A DNA stretch of 64,000 nucleotides from Phycisphaerae bacterium (GCA_026386805.1 JAPLMX010000206.1:19305-83304); one strand, 5' to 3'. Counted from the stretch's first letter, positions 1 through 9,711 are shown. The notes: generated by a model not told the origin, from the letters alone. Numbers and translations are program-made.

Positions 1-3000
1 CCGTGCCGTTCGGATCGCCGGCCGCGCCCGCCGCGCCGCCCGTGCCGGCATTGCCGCCGCTACCGCCGGCGCCACCGGCGCCGCCCGCACTCCCCAAGCC
101 TTGACGGATAGAGGAACTCGTAATCGTGCAGTACTTGATCGTCGGCTTGCAGTTGTCGCCGAAGTACAGAGCGCCGCCGAGGGCATTGCCGCCTTCGCCG
201 CCGGTGCCGCCCTTGCCGCCGGCCCCACCGGCTCCACCGTTGCCGCCGGCTCCACCGGCCCCGCCGTTGCCGCCGGTGCCCGCCGTAGTGCCTGGGGTGG
301 CCGCCGCCGGAGCGGGGGTCACGGCCGGCGTCGGGGTGACCGCCGGGGTCGTACCACCACGAGTCGCGGGAGGCGTCGTGGCCGCCGGAGTCGTGGTAGC
401 CGCCGGGGTGGTAGCAGCAGGAGCATTCGCATCCGCCGCGGCAGGAGCGGGGCCGCCGTTCTGGCCCTGCTGGCCGTCCTGACCGTTCTGGCCGTCTCCA
501 CCGTTCTGGCCGTTCTGACCCGCGCCGCCGAAGCCGCCGTAGCCGCCGAGGGCTCGGCAGTTGGTAATCGTGCAATGGAGGATCAACGGAGTGCTGTTGG
601 CATCGAAGTACAAAGCGCCGCCATAGCCGTGACCGCCCTTGCCGCCGTTGTAGCCATCCGCTCCCGCCGAGCCGTCGGCGCCGGCCGCACCGGCCGCACC
701 ATCGGCGCCGTTTTCGCCGTTCATGCCTTCCGCCGCGTCAGCCGCCTGGTCGGGGGCAGGCGCCGGGTCTGCCGGGGCCGCCGGGGCCGCGAACGCCGGG
801 TAGACGGAGCTGCCGTCTTCGCCGTTGCGGCCGCGCGCCACGCAGTCCTGGATGACCAGGTTCGACAGGGTCGGACTGCTTCCGCCAAAGCAAGCCACTG
901 CGCCGCCGAAGCCGTCCTCGCCGACAGCGCCCGTGCCCCCCGTACTCGTCGGAGCGCACGGATCGGCCACCGCGTATCCATTCTTGATCGTGAAGCCATC
1001 CACTACAGAGTCCGGCCCTTCGCCCGACTGGAAGACGAAGGCCCGTCCGAGCTGCTGGCAATCGATGATGGTCCGCGCCACGCAGCACGGGTCGTCCGGG
1101 TGCTCGCTGGCCAGCGTGATCGCCTTGCCGCCGAAATCGAGCCCGCGCGTCTGGTAGGTGCCGGCGCCGACGATGACTTTGTCACCATGCGAACTGGCCG
1201 TCTTGAGCGCGTCCGCGATAGTCTTGTACTGGGCGGGGACATAGAAGCTCCGCGCCTGCTTGAACTTGACCGTGACGTCCGTATCCTTGTGGATCGTCAC
1301 CGTGTTGGTGTTCGCCCACGAGGCATCGTTGTCCGTCCCTTGCCATTGCTCGACGATGTACGTCGCATCGGGCGAAGCCACAAGCTGGACAACGGTACCG
1401 TCGAGATAGGATTCGCCTCGGCGATGATTGGGATTGATCGTTCCGTTAGCGCCGCTGACGGTCGTGCGGAGCAGGTACGACGGAATCTGCTCGAACTCGA
1501 TCCCGATCACGGCCGGCGCCGTCATCGTGAACGTGACAGTGGCGTCTTTCTTGGTGTCGTCCGGCGTGCCCACCCACCGCTTGATGCGATAGCCCGCCTT
1601 CGGAGTGGCCTTGATCGTGACCACTTCGAACTGGCGGAACGAGCCACTGTTCGGATCGACGCGGCCGCCGGCCTGGCTCGGATCGACCGGCTGGTTGGCG
1701 GCGTCCACCACACTGACGATCAAGGCGAACTTCTGCGCTGGCGCCGCACCGTAGTGCGCGCCCGGATCGATGGCGCCGGTATCGGTCACGCCATCGGTTC
1801 GCGTCGTCAACCTATACAGGTGATCGGTGAAAGACGGACTGGTGCTGGGATCGCCGGCATTGACGCACGGACTGTCGGTCAACTGCCCCGCCGCCTTCTG
1901 GCTGAGGTAGTAGGACCCGCGCGGTCCCTGCGTGAACTGCGGCTGGGCGTGGGTATTGCCGGCCCCGGCGTCGTTATCCTCGATGCAGGAGTAGGTGGCC
2001 GAGCAATCGAACAGATCGTCGCCGTTGCCCCAGAGGATGCAGTTCGTGATGAGCGGGTCGCAGTTTCCGAACGCCCAGATGCCGCCATCTTTGGCGGCGT
2101 TGGAATCGTCGCAGATAATCGTGCAGCTTGTGATCGTCGGGGAGGAATCCTCCAGGTCGATCTGGCCGCTGCCACTGACCGCCGCGTTGTTCGTGAGGAA
2201 GCAGTTGAAGACCTTCGGGGAGGCGTTGTAGCACGCGATGCCGCCGCCGGTACTCATGGAGAGATTATTGCGGATGATGCAGTCCGTGATGTCCGGCGCG
2301 GCGTCCTCGAGGTTGATCCCGGCGCCGATGGCCGAGGCCCCGAACGCCCAGTTGTTCGCGATGACGCAGTTCGTAATCAGGGGCGAACCGCCCAGGCAGT
2401 CGATGCCACCGCCGTAGTAGCGGGCCTGGTTGTCGGTGATGATGCAGAAACTGATCGTCGGCGAGGCGTCCTGGCAACGGATGCCCGCGCCGTATTCGGC
2501 CACGCCCCAACCGATGGTGAAGCCCTTCAAAACGGTGTCTCGCCCTTCCCCGTGGGCGAACGTCACGATCGAGCCTTCCTTTACCACCCCGAGGATGAAC
2601 GTCGTGTCCGGGTAGACGTTGGGGTCGGCGGGGTTTGTCACGCTGCCGCTGCGCAGCGTAATCGCCTTGCCCTGAAAGTCGATCTGCTCCAGGTACATCG
2701 TAATGCTGCCCGCCTTGCCCTCGGCGATCAGCGTGTCGCCGTCGGTGGCCGCCTCGATGGCCGCCTGGATCGACGTATGAAGGCTGGCAGGATTCGTCGG
2801 GTCATCGCGCAGGTTGAGTACCCGGCCCAGTTGTCCCGTGGGGACGGACTTCAAGGCGCTGGCCAGGTTGACGCGCCCCTGGGACAGGCACAGTCCCGGC
2901 ACGACCTTGTCCGTCGTCTGCATCAGGGCATGCTTGATGTGGTAAACCGACAGGAACGGATACTTCGACCAAAGCAGAGCGGCCGCTCCCGAGACGTGCG

Positions 3001-4267
3001 GCGCGGCGACCGAGGTGCCGGTCAGCGCCCCGTATTCCTTCGTCACCCCGTCCTTCGTCATCGACGGCGTTTCCGTCATCGGCGTCGTGCTCCGGACGTT
3101 GAGGCCGGGCTCCGCGATGTCCACCGTCTTGGGGCCGTAGTTCGACGGCCAGGCGATATGGTCGTTCGCGTCGGTGGCCATGACCGAGATGATGTTCTCC
3201 AAATCGTAGCTGGCGGGATAGACCGGGACCTTGTCGTTGTTCGTCGAGTCGTTGCCGGCGGCCGCGACGAAGAGAACGCCTTTCTTGCCGGCCGCCTCGA
3301 TGGCGTCTTTGAGGCTTTTGCTGTAGTCGGGCCCGCCCCAGGAGGCATTGATAACCTTGGCGCCGGAGGCCGTGGCATACTGGACCGCCGCCACGGCGGC
3401 GTTCAGCTTCGCGCCGTCCTTGTCAGCGACCCGGCAGATCATCAGGCTCACGTTCCAGTTGATGCCGGCGATGCCGACCTGGTTGTTGGTCGCGGCGCCG
3501 ATGATGCCCGCCACGTACGTTCCGTGGTAGACATCGTCGGCCGGGGTGGCAGAGTTGCCGATGAAGTCCCAGCCGTAGACATCGTCGATCTTGCCGTTGC
3601 CATCGTCATCGGTCTTGGCCTTGCCCTTGGTCTCCGCCACGTTCGACCAAAGGTTCGCGGCAAGGTCCGGATGGGTCGCGTCCACGCCGGTGTCGAGAAT
3701 CGCGACGAGGAAGCTCTTGACCCCCGTGTGAAGGTCCCACGCCTCCGGCGCATCGATATCCGCGTCGGGGCGCCCCCCCGACTGGCCCGTGTTGTTCAGG
3801 GCCCACTGTTGCGGGAAGTTCGGGTCGTTCGGCACCCTATGGAGCTTGTACCGATAGTTCGGCTCGGCGTACAGAACGTCCTCGCAGGTCCCAAACTGCT
3901 CCATCGCCTGCGTCAGGGATGCGCCTTTGGGCAGCCGGACCAGCGTCAGCCCGGGCACCACGCCGTCGTACTGCTCCCGCACGGAAGCCCCCGGCACGAT
4001 ACGTCCGGAAATGGCCTCCCGCACGGCACGCGGTGTCTGCGGACCCACTACATCGGGACAGGTCACGGGCGGAGTATCCCGCTGAACGAAACGGACGAGC
4101 AATTCGCCTGGCTCGCCCAGGGACGTTCCGCCACCGCCGACGGCGTCCGATAAAGAAGTTGAGAATCCGTTGGCTGCTCCCAGGCTCACCTGGGCGCATA
4201 CGATTAGCATGGAGCTAATCATCAGCAGCCGCCAGGCGCCGGGTCGCTCCTGAATCTGCTCTTTCAT
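1..4267 (-). CDS. Exported subtilisin-like (S8) serine protease with InlB-like repeats, beta-helix and Gly-rich tail (3'-partial)
   Basis: The minus-strand frame is open from the ATG at 4267 to the left edge (at least 1422 residues), so the C-terminus is missing. A signal peptide (residues about 12-31) is followed by a fervidolysin-like propeptide and a subtilase domain. Its catalytic residues are readable: Asp192 in AILDTGVD, His248 in YHGTYVAG (Tyr where HGTHVAG is usual), Asn339 in AAAGND and Ser419 in GTSVAAPHVSG. Residues about 480-790 form a right-handed beta-helix with repeated ITNC/ITDC turns. Residues about 843-1003 hold two InlB-like repeats (YRIKRWVG, YIVEQWQG). A second beta-helix segment and then Gly/Ala/Asn-rich collagen-like blocks run from about 1160, interrupted by an Ala/Pro/Thr linker at about 1272-1327. 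It lies 97 bp downstream of a secretin on the same strand, so secretion through that channel is possible but is inference. It is probably a surface or extracellular protease. Confidence 0.88.
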   Translation of the reverse strand, partial: MKEQIQERPGAWRLLMISSMLIVCAQVSLGAANGFSTSLSDAVGGGGTSLGEPGELLVRFVQRDTPPVTCPDVVGPQTPRAVREAISGRIVPGASVREQYDGVVPGLTLVRLPKGASLTQAMEQFGTCEDVLYAEPNYRYKLHRVPNDPNFPQQWALNNTGQSGGRPDADIDAPEAWDLHTGVKSFLVAILDTGVDATHPDLAANLWSNVAETKGKAKTDDDGNGKIDDVYGWDFIGNSATPADDVYHGTYVAGIIGAATNNQVGIAGINWNVSLMICRVADKDGAKLNAAVAAVQYATASGAKVINASWGGPDYSKSLKDAIEAAGKKGVLFVAAAGNDSTNNDKVPVYPASYDLENIISVMATDANDHIAWPSNYGPKTVDIAEPGLNVRSTTPMTETPSMTKDGVTKEYGALTGTSVAAPHVSGAAALLWSKYPFLSVYHIKHALMQTTDKVVPGLCLSQGRVNLASALKSVPTGQLGRVLNLRDDPTNPASLHTSIQAAIEAATDGDTLIAEGKAGSITMYLEQIDFQGKAITLRSGSVTNPADPNVYPDTTFILGVVKEGSIVTFAHGEGRDTVLKGFTIGWGVAEYGAGIRCQDASPTISFCIITDNQARYYGGGIDCLGGSPLITNCVIANNWAFGASAIGAGINLEDAAPDITDCIIRNNLSMSTGGGIACYNASPKVFNCFLTNNAAVSGSGQIDLEDSSPTITSCTIICDDSNAAKDGGIWAFGNCDPLITNCILWGNGDDLFDCSATYSCIEDNDAGAGNTHAQPQFTQGPRGSYYLSQKAAGQLTDSPCVNAGDPSTSPSFTDHLYRLTTRTDGVTDTGAIDPGAHYGAAPAQKFALIVSVVDAANQPVDPSQAGGRVDPNSGSFRQFEVVTIKATPKAGYRIKRWVGTPDDTKKDATVTFTMTAPAVIGIEFEQIPSYLLRTTVSGANGTINPNHRRGESYLDGTVVQLVASPDATYIVEQWQGTDNDASWANTNTVTIHKDTDVTVKFKQARSFYVPAQYKTIADALKTASSHGDKVIVGAGTYQTRGLDFGGKAITLASEHPDDPCCVARTIIDCQQLGRAFVFQSGEGPDSVVDGFTIKNGYAVADPCAPTSTGGTGAVGEDGFGGAVACFGGSSPTLSNLVIQDCVARGRNGEDGSSVYPAFAAPAAPADPAPAPDQAADAAEGMNGENGADGAAGAAGADGSAGADGYNGGKGGHGYGGALYFDANSTPLILHCTITNCRALGGYGGFGGAGQNGQNGGDGQNGQDGQQGQNGGPAPAAADANAPAATTPAATTTPAATTPPATRGGTTPAVTPTPAVTPAPAAATPGTTAGTGGNGGAGGAGGNGGAGGAGGKGGTGGEGGNALGGALYFGDNCKPTIKYCTITSSSIRQGLGSAGGAGGAGGSGGNAGTGGAAGAAGDPNGT

Positions 4268-4364
4268 ATGCCTATTTCCGTTCAACTGTGCCTAAGCCCG
4301 TACACGATCCGTACCTGGGAATCCCTCTCCTCCCCACCATCGTCATTTGCGAGGCGAGACTCCA

Positions 4365-7300
4365 CTACCGCCGAGCCGCCGCGGCAATCTCCTCCATCGA
4401 GGCGATTGCTTCGTGCTCGGTCTCTTCCTGCAAAATGATCGTCGGTTTGACCAGGATCAGCAGAATCTTCTCGTCCTGGATTGAGCTGCGATTGGAGAAC
4501 AGCCGGCCCAGAAGCGGGATCTTGCTCAGGATCGGGACTCCCACTTCCTTGTCCACCTTGGCCGTGAGCTTGTGACCGCCCAGCAGCAGCGTGCCTCGGT
4601 CAGGGACGCTGACGCGGGTCGCGACGTTGGAGGTCTCCGTCTCGGGGACGGTCACGGGCTGCGTGATCGTCGCCGGCGCCCCCACCGTCACATTCGGGTT
4701 CGGGGATGTCACCTGGAGCGTCCTGAGCCGCAGCAAATCGATCTGCTGGCTCACGATATTCAACAGGACGTACTTCTTGTCCTTGGTGATCGTCGGGGTG
4801 ATGCTCAGGGTGCTGCCCACCTGCATGGAGTAGACGTTACTGGTGGCGCCCGATGCCGTGACACCGGCGCCGACCCCGCCGACCGTCGTCGCGGTCGTGT
4901 TCGTGTTCGGCAAGGCGAACGCCACCTGGTCCGAGATGGTGAAGGACGCGCCTTCGCCGCTCATGACCGTCACCTTCGGAGCCGACAGGGCCTTCGTATC
5001 GGTGCGTCCCTGCGTGGCGTTGAGCAGCGCGCTGACCTGCAGCTCGTCGAGAGCCGTACCCCAACCGCCGGTGACGCCGATGGCGGGATTGTCAGCCAGT
5101 CCGCCCAGGCTCCCGGGGACTCTCGTCGAGGTATCCGGCGCCCCTGAGACGATGGAACCCTGGTTCACCGTGATCACTCCCCATTTGCCGCCCGGCCGGT
5201 AACTGAAGTCCAGATCCAGTCCGATGGCCTCCATGAAATTCTGGCTCACGACGAGGAATCTGGCCTCGATGGACACCTCGTGTCCCAACGACTTGCGGAG
5301 CTGGTCCAGCAAGTCGGAAATCTGCTGATGCGCCTCCGGCGTATTGTAAACGGCCATCTTCATCGGCGTAGTCTGCGGGTACAGGGTGATCTGTCCCATC
5401 GCGGTCGCGTCCGTGGAGATGTCGATCCAGCTATTGGGATTGATGCTCTCCTCGATGAGCTGCCGCAAGCCGTAGGCCATACTGCCGCCGCCGCCCATCA
5501 TGCCGCCGCCCATGCCACCATAGCCGCCGCCCATGCCACCGCCCATGCCGCCGCCGTAGCCGCCGCCCATGCCACCCATGCCGCCGCCCATGCCGCCCAT
5601 CATTCCTCCCATGCCGCCCATGCCTCCCATGCCACCCATGCCACCCATCATTCCCATTCCACCCATGCCGCCCATCATGCCGCCGCCCATGCCGCCGCCC
5701 ATCATGCCGCCGCCCATGCCGCCGCCCATGCCGCCGCCCATGCCGCCGCCCATGCCGCCGCCGTAGCTGGAGCCGCCGCCGGTGGTACCGTTGGTGCCGT
5801 TGCCGCCAATCATGTTGCTGTAGCTGGTGATGTTCGAACCACCGCCCATCATGCCCATGCCGCCCATCATGCCCATCATTTGGCCCATCATGGCATAATT
5901 GGCCTGCTGGCCGATAAGATCGCTGATGTCGTAGACACGGGTTTCCATCTTCCTCTGGGGCAGACCTGTCGTCGTGGCAATTGTGACAACCCCCTTATTG
6001 ACCACATAGTCTACCGGGTTGGTCTGGTCCAGGGGGTCGGAAATCGCCTTGACGAGGTTGTCCAGGGCCGTGCCGAGCCTGATATTCGGCAGTCCGTCCA
6101 TATTGACCGGACTGGTCGGCTCGATGTTGACGTTGTCCAGCAAATCCCGCCAGAGCACAACGATGTTCAGCGGCGGCACGACGGATTTCCGCAGCATTTC
6201 AATGGCCGCGCTCAGCGGCGTCTGCGCCGTAAGCAGCGAAAGATCGACCTCCGTCTCAAGCTGCCGGTAGACCTGCACGTTCAACGGATCCAACTGGTAG
6301 GGTTCCTCCGGCTTGCGCGTCGGCCGCTGCATGACCGAGCGCCAGTCCTTGGGATACGTGATCTCGTCGGCGTAAGGGATGGTCGACTCGTCGGCCCCCT
6401 GGAGCATCTCCGTCCGCTGCCGGGAGCTGAGCTGGTCCAGATCGATCTGCTTACGCATATAGACCATGTCCTGGACCATCTGCCGGAGCGTCAACGCCTC
6501 ATCATTGAGCGAATCGATGGCCAACAAGCTGTCCAACTGGCCGAGCGCCGCTTCGTACTGCTGCTGCTTCCAGTAGGCCTTGGCCCGTTCCATCAGCTCG
6601 TTGATTCGGTTCGTGCGATCCGTTTCCGCTTGCGTCCGCAGATCGCTTTGGGCCTGGGCGGCCTCTTTGCGCTTCTGCTCGCCCAACTGCTTCTCCCGCT
6701 CGACCCGGGCTTCACGGATTCGCTCCACCGTCTGGTTGAGCCGCAGCGTGTGCTGCTTGTACAGATCCTCCCCCAGGTAGAATTGGGCTTCAGTCACGAC
6801 GCGTTGGGCATCGGCGACACGATCCGTGGCCGCATCAAACTCCCCTTGCGCAATATCTCTCTGCGCTTGGGTGACGCTATCGTTGACAACCGCTTCCGTA
6901 TGGCTGCGAATGATGTTCCTGCGGCGGCTGATCGCATCGATGGAGCCGCCCTGGTCCGGGACCGACGGCCCGTTGGCCAGGGCCGTGACACCCGGCTCGA
7001 TGGGGGGCACCACGGTCGGTGGCGTCATCATCGGCGGGGCCTGGGGCACCGGCGTCATCGTCGCCGGTTCCACCGTCGCGGGCAACGTCGTTGCGGAAGG
7101 CGGGGGCGTCGGTTGCGCCGGCGGCTGGGCCGCCTGCAATCGGTCGATCGTGGCGATGTAATCCTCGGGGCGTCGGCCCTCGGCCGCCCGGAACAGACCG
7201 CTCCTGGCTACTTCCACGAACCCCTGACGGGCCGCCGTCAATTCGCCCTGCGAATAGAGTTCCAGACTGCGCGCGTAGAGCTCCGCAATACGATCCACTT

Positions 7301-7838
7301 CGCTCTGCGACGACCCGGCGGGAGCAGCCTGCGCATTGGGATCCGCCGGCGTGTTGGTCAGGGCCGTCACTCCCACGGCGGCCGGGACCTGACCTTGCGG
7401 CGGCTTTGACACAGGCGCAGTGGTTGAGCCGCCCATGGCGCCGGCGTTACCGACGGCACTACTGGCGGTGATCTTGCTCGCAGGAGGCGAGTCGGTCTTG
7501 CCGACCGCCAGCGCGCGCTTCTGCTCTGTAGCCGCCGCAGTGGCTTTGTCCAGGAGCGACTGGAGCTTGCGCTGCTCGACCAGGTCCAGGTAGGCCTTAT
7601 GTTCCAGGGCCATCTGGAAAGACTTCTCCGCCTGGTCGTAGGAGCCGCGATCATACTGCTCCTGCCCCGTGCGCATTAAGTACTGACCCAGATGACGCAT
7701 CGTGGCGTCATCACTGCTTTGCGCCGCCTGCGACCATGTCACCGACAGGAGTGCCGTGGCACTCAGCAATACCGATGCGAGGACTGTGGAAACGATCCCC
7801 TCACGTGCAGACTTAGCGTACACACTTGGCCTGTCCAA
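4365..7838 (-). CDS. Secretin (GspD/PilQ-like outer-membrane channel) with Gly/Met-rich insertion
   Basis: This 1157-residue protein ends in a secretin domain (about 855-1140) with VSIEARFLVVSQ, the central ALLNATQGRTDTKALSAPKV segment and the C-terminal VPILSKIPLLGRLF signature. Secretins form the outer-membrane pore of type II secretion or type IV pilus systems. A signal peptide (about 10-38) ending in SQAA is followed by TPR-like repeats (about 45-110 and 405-460), a Pro-rich linker, coiled-coil charged stretches and an N-domain (about 540-640). Residues about 650-790 are almost only Gly and Met. The start is TTG at 7838: AGGAGG lies seven bases upstream, the best ribosome-binding site nearby, and the signal peptide follows directly. 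Divergent from tsaB. No other secretion-machine component is in the window, so the pathway cannot be assigned. Confidence 0.88.
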   Translation of the reverse strand: MDRPSVYAKSAREGIVSTVLASVLLSATALLSVTWSQAAQSSDDATMRHLGQYLMRTGQEQYDRGSYDQAEKSFQMALEHKAYLDLVEQRKLQSLLDKATAAATEQKRALAVGKTDSPPASKITASSAVGNAGAMGGSTTAPVSKPPQGQVPAAVGVTALTNTPADPNAQAAPAGSSQSEVDRIAELYARSLELYSQGELTAARQGFVEVARSGLFRAAEGRRPEDYIATIDRLQAAQPPAQPTPPPSATTLPATVEPATMTPVPQAPPMMTPPTVVPPIEPGVTALANGPSVPDQGGSIDAISRRRNIIRSHTEAVVNDSVTQAQRDIAQGEFDAATDRVADAQRVVTEAQFYLGEDLYKQHTLRLNQTVERIREARVEREKQLGEQKRKEAAQAQSDLRTQAETDRTNRINELMERAKAYWKQQQYEAALGQLDSLLAIDSLNDEALTLRQMVQDMVYMRKQIDLDQLSSRQRTEMLQGADESTIPYADEITYPKDWRSVMQRPTRKPEEPYQLDPLNVQVYRQLETEVDLSLLTAQTPLSAAIEMLRKSVVPPLNIVVLWRDLLDNVNIEPTSPVNMDGLPNIRLGTALDNLVKAISDPLDQTNPVDYVVNKGVVTIATTTGLPQRKMETRVYDISDLIGQQANYAMMGQMMGMMGGMGMMGGGSNITSYSNMIGGNGTNGTTGGGSSYGGGMGGGMGGGMGGGMGGGMMGGGMGGGMMGGMGGMGMMGGMGGMGGMGGMGGMMGGMGGGMGGMGGGYGGGMGGGMGGGYGGMGGGMMGGGGSMAYGLRQLIEESINPNSWIDISTDATAMGQITLYPQTTPMKMAVYNTPEAHQQISDLLDQLRKSLGHEVSIEARFLVVSQNFMEAIGLDLDFSYRPGGKWGVITVNQGSIVSGAPDTSTRVPGSLGGLADNPAIGVTGGWGTALDELQVSALLNATQGRTDTKALSAPKVTVMSGEGASFTISDQVAFALPNTNTTATTVGGVGAGVTASGATSNVYSMQVGSTLSITPTITKDKKYVLLNIVSQQIDLLRLRTLQVTSPNPNVTVGAPATITQPVTVPETETSNVATRVSVPDRGTLLLGGHKLTAKVDKEVGVPILSKIPLLGRLFSNRSSIQDEKILLILVKPTIILQEETEHEAIASMEEIAAAARR
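5478..5887 (-). repeat. GC-rich short tandem repeat coding the Gly/Met-rich insert of the secretin
   Basis: On the plus strand this reads as 9- and 12-base units of the type CCCATGCCGCCG and CCCATGCCACCC, repeated with drift. On the coding strand it gives GGM, GGGM and GGMM runs. It stays in frame throughout, so the array expands and contracts by multiples of three inside the secretin gene. Confidence 0.85.
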
Positions 7839-8075
7839 ACCCTAACCTCCTGCCTATAATATGATCACCCTCTTGCGGTAAACCGTTAGTAGTTGCTGGC
7901 TATGTACGACCTCCAATAGAAGGACGAGGACAGAGTTATGAGTCTAATCTATTAAAATGGCGAATTTTTTGCAAGAGAAAAATTGTTGCCCAGCTTCGTT
8001 GGCCGATAATATCCCGCAGGCCTCCTGTGAAGGCTGGGATTCCTGCGAGAGACAAGGGAAATTGGTTGGGTAAAA

Positions 8076-8939
8076 ATGGACGACGTGAAAGACATGGTCA
8101 ACAGGAGCAATCACACCGGCGAAGGACCTGCCACGGGGGTCGCGGACGCCCTCATCTTGGCGGTCGAGACCTCGAGCCGGGTCGGCTCAGCGGCATTGGC
8201 CCTGGGACCGGGGCTAGTTGAGGAAGTCCGGTTTTCCGGTCCCATGCAGCACAGTGCGGAGCTTTTCCCTACCATCGACGGGCTTTTGAGGCGACATCGG
8301 TACACTCCGGCCGATGTCGATCAGATCCACATCGCCCTCGGGCCGGGCAGCTTCACGGGTCTCCGCATCGCGGTGACGATGGCCAAGGCGATGAGCTTGG
8401 CGAGCGCCGTTCGAATCGTCACGGTGGACTCGCTCGACGTTGTCGCCGCCAACGTATCCGATGTTCCCGGCCGGCAGATCGATACTCCGGACGGGAAGAT
8501 CTCCGTCCCTGACAGGATTGTCGCCTTGTTCGACGCCAAAAGGGGTCAGTTCTACGCAAGCGTCTACCGGCGGGTCACGCCAGGCCCCCAGGGGTCCCGG
8601 CGCGACAATGCGGAAGACCCCGGCTATCGTATCCCCGCCCCCCATAACGGGTTATGGCAGAAGAGCGCTCTGGACCGCCTGATGACGGTCCAGGACATCA
8701 TCGAGGATTTCGCGGCACCTGGCCCGATCGCCCTGCTGGGCGACGGCCTCTTCTACCACCGGGACAAGTTCGCGGCGGATCGAACCCTGGTCCTGCCCGA
8801 GCGGTATTGGAGTCCCCACGCGGCCAACGTCCACCGGCTCGGCTATCAAAAAGCCCTTGCCGGCCGGTTCGACGATCCTTTGGCCCTGACCCCTTTCTAC
8901 CTGCGCGGCCCGGAGGTCACCCTCAGGAAAAGACCCTGA
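8076..8939 (+). CDS. tsaB: tRNA threonylcarbamoyladenosine biosynthesis protein TsaB
   Basis: TsaB is the inactive ASKHA paralogue that dimerises with TsaD in the complex making N6-threonylcarbamoyladenosine (t6A) at position 37 of ANN-decoding tRNAs. The family hallmarks are present: LILAVETSSRVGSAAL at the N-terminus, QHSAELFPTIDGLL and GPGSFTGLRIAV. At 287 residues it is longer than the usual 220-240, with an N-terminal extension of about 25 residues and an insert around 140-180, so translation may begin slightly later than the ATG at 8076. TsaD is encoded separately at 35.6-36.6 kb. Cytosolic. Confidence 0.93.
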   Translation: MDDVKDMVNRSNHTGEGPATGVADALILAVETSSRVGSAALALGPGLVEEVRFSGPMQHSAELFPTIDGLLRRHRYTPADVDQIHIALGPGSFTGLRIAVTMAKAMSLASAVRIVTVDSLDVVAANVSDVPGRQIDTPDGKISVPDRIVALFDAKRGQFYASVYRRVTPGPQGSRRDNAEDPGYRIPAPHNGLWQKSALDRLMTVQDIIEDFAAPGPIALLGDGLFYHRDKFAADRTLVLPERYWSPHAANVHRLGYQKALAGRFDDPLALTPFYLRGPEVTLRKRP

Positions 8940-9138
8940 GAGATGCGTCGATCCCCTGATCGCGTAACCGCCGCGGCTAAAATATTTTGGGATATCTATT
9001 TCCATATCCGGCATCTTTTGATATACGATGGGATAGACGACGGTCATTCGGTAGAGAATCCGCCTACGCGGTACTGCCTCAGACCGGTGTAGCCGGTATG
9101 CCGTCTATAGCGTATCACCCCTAAGGAAAGGAAGGTAA
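8940..9138 (+). promoter_or_regulatory. Leader region of the RRM gene
   Basis: About 200 bases precede the RRM gene. A candidate promoter is TATACG near 9023 with TTTCCA 17 bases upstream (weak). It would give a leader of roughly 110 bases containing a small hairpin (ACCGG..CCGGT around 9083-9097) and a purine-rich ribosome-binding stretch (AAGGAAAGGAAGG) ending just before the ATG. Long leaders are common for cold-induced RNA-binding proteins; regulation here is inference. Confidence 0.3.
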
Positions 9139-9561
9139 ATGAACATCTATGTAGGGAACCTCACCCCTGACACGACCGAAGATGAAGTGCGCGAGGCCTT
9201 CGCATCGTACGGAGAAATCACGACGATCAAGATCATTCGCGACGGCGCCACGGGCGAATCCAGAGGATTCGGCTTCGTAGAGATGGCGTCGGAGGATCAG
9301 GCCAAGGCGGCAATCACCGAGATGAACGGCAAAGAGCTCAAGGGCAATCAACTCCACGTCGAGGCCGGCCGGGCCAAGGCGGCTCCCACGGGTTTCGGCG
9401 GCGGTGGCGGCGGCAGGCGGCCGGGCGGCTCGGATCGTCCTCGTAGCGGCGGCGGCGGTCGGCCCGGCGGGCGCTTCGGCGGGCGGCCCGGTGGCGGCGG
9501 CGGCCGGGGCGGAGATCGTGGTGGAGACCGAGGGCCGGACCGCGGCAGACCTCACTACTAA
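9139..9561 (+). CDS. Glycine-rich RRM RNA-binding protein
   Basis: A 140-residue single-RRM protein. RNP2 is IYVGNL (residues 3-8) and RNP1 is RGFGFVEM (42-49), each carrying the aromatic residues that stack on RNA bases. From about residue 83 the chain is Gly/Arg-rich with RGG- and GGGR-type repeats ending in RPHY. The layout matches bacterial Rbp proteins (cyanobacteria, planctomycetes), which bind single-stranded RNA and are often induced by cold. The start is fixed by a strong purine-rich ribosome-binding site. It is a stand-alone unit closed by a terminator. Confidence 0.93.
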   Translation: MNIYVGNLTPDTTEDEVREAFASYGEITTIKIIRDGATGESRGFGFVEMASEDQAKAAITEMNGKELKGNQLHVEAGRAKAAPTGFGGGGGGRRPGGSDRPRSGGGGRPGGRFGGRPGGGGGRGGDRGGDRGPDRGRPHY

Positions 9562-9595
9562 CACGTATCGACTGACGAGCGAACGAAAGAAGGTT

Positions 9596-9648
9596 AGAAG
9601 GTAGGACAGTAAGAGGAAAGTTCCTACCTTCTTTCCTTCTTATTTTTT
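9596..9648 (+). terminator. Rho-independent terminator of the RRM gene
   Basis: An 11-bp stem, AGAAGGTAGGA (9596-9606) with TCCTACCTTCT (9622-9632), is followed by a T-rich run with six consecutive T at 9643-9648. It lies 35 bases past the RRM stop codon. Confidence 0.8.
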
Positions 9649-9711
9649 CAGATTGCCTGCCGTGTGACGTTCTCTTGCGACGCCGGAAGAGCCGCTCAGC
9701 GAGGGTCTTCT

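Noticed and set aside
101..4153. 1350-residue plus-strand ORF
   Set aside because: Exact antisense of the subtilase, whose catalytic motifs and domains read on the minus strand; the plus-strand translation is Arg/Val-rich shadow sequence.
5280..7409. 709-residue His/Ala-rich plus-strand ORF
   Set aside because: Antisense of the secretin; the His-Ala runs come from the complement of the Gly/Met repeat.
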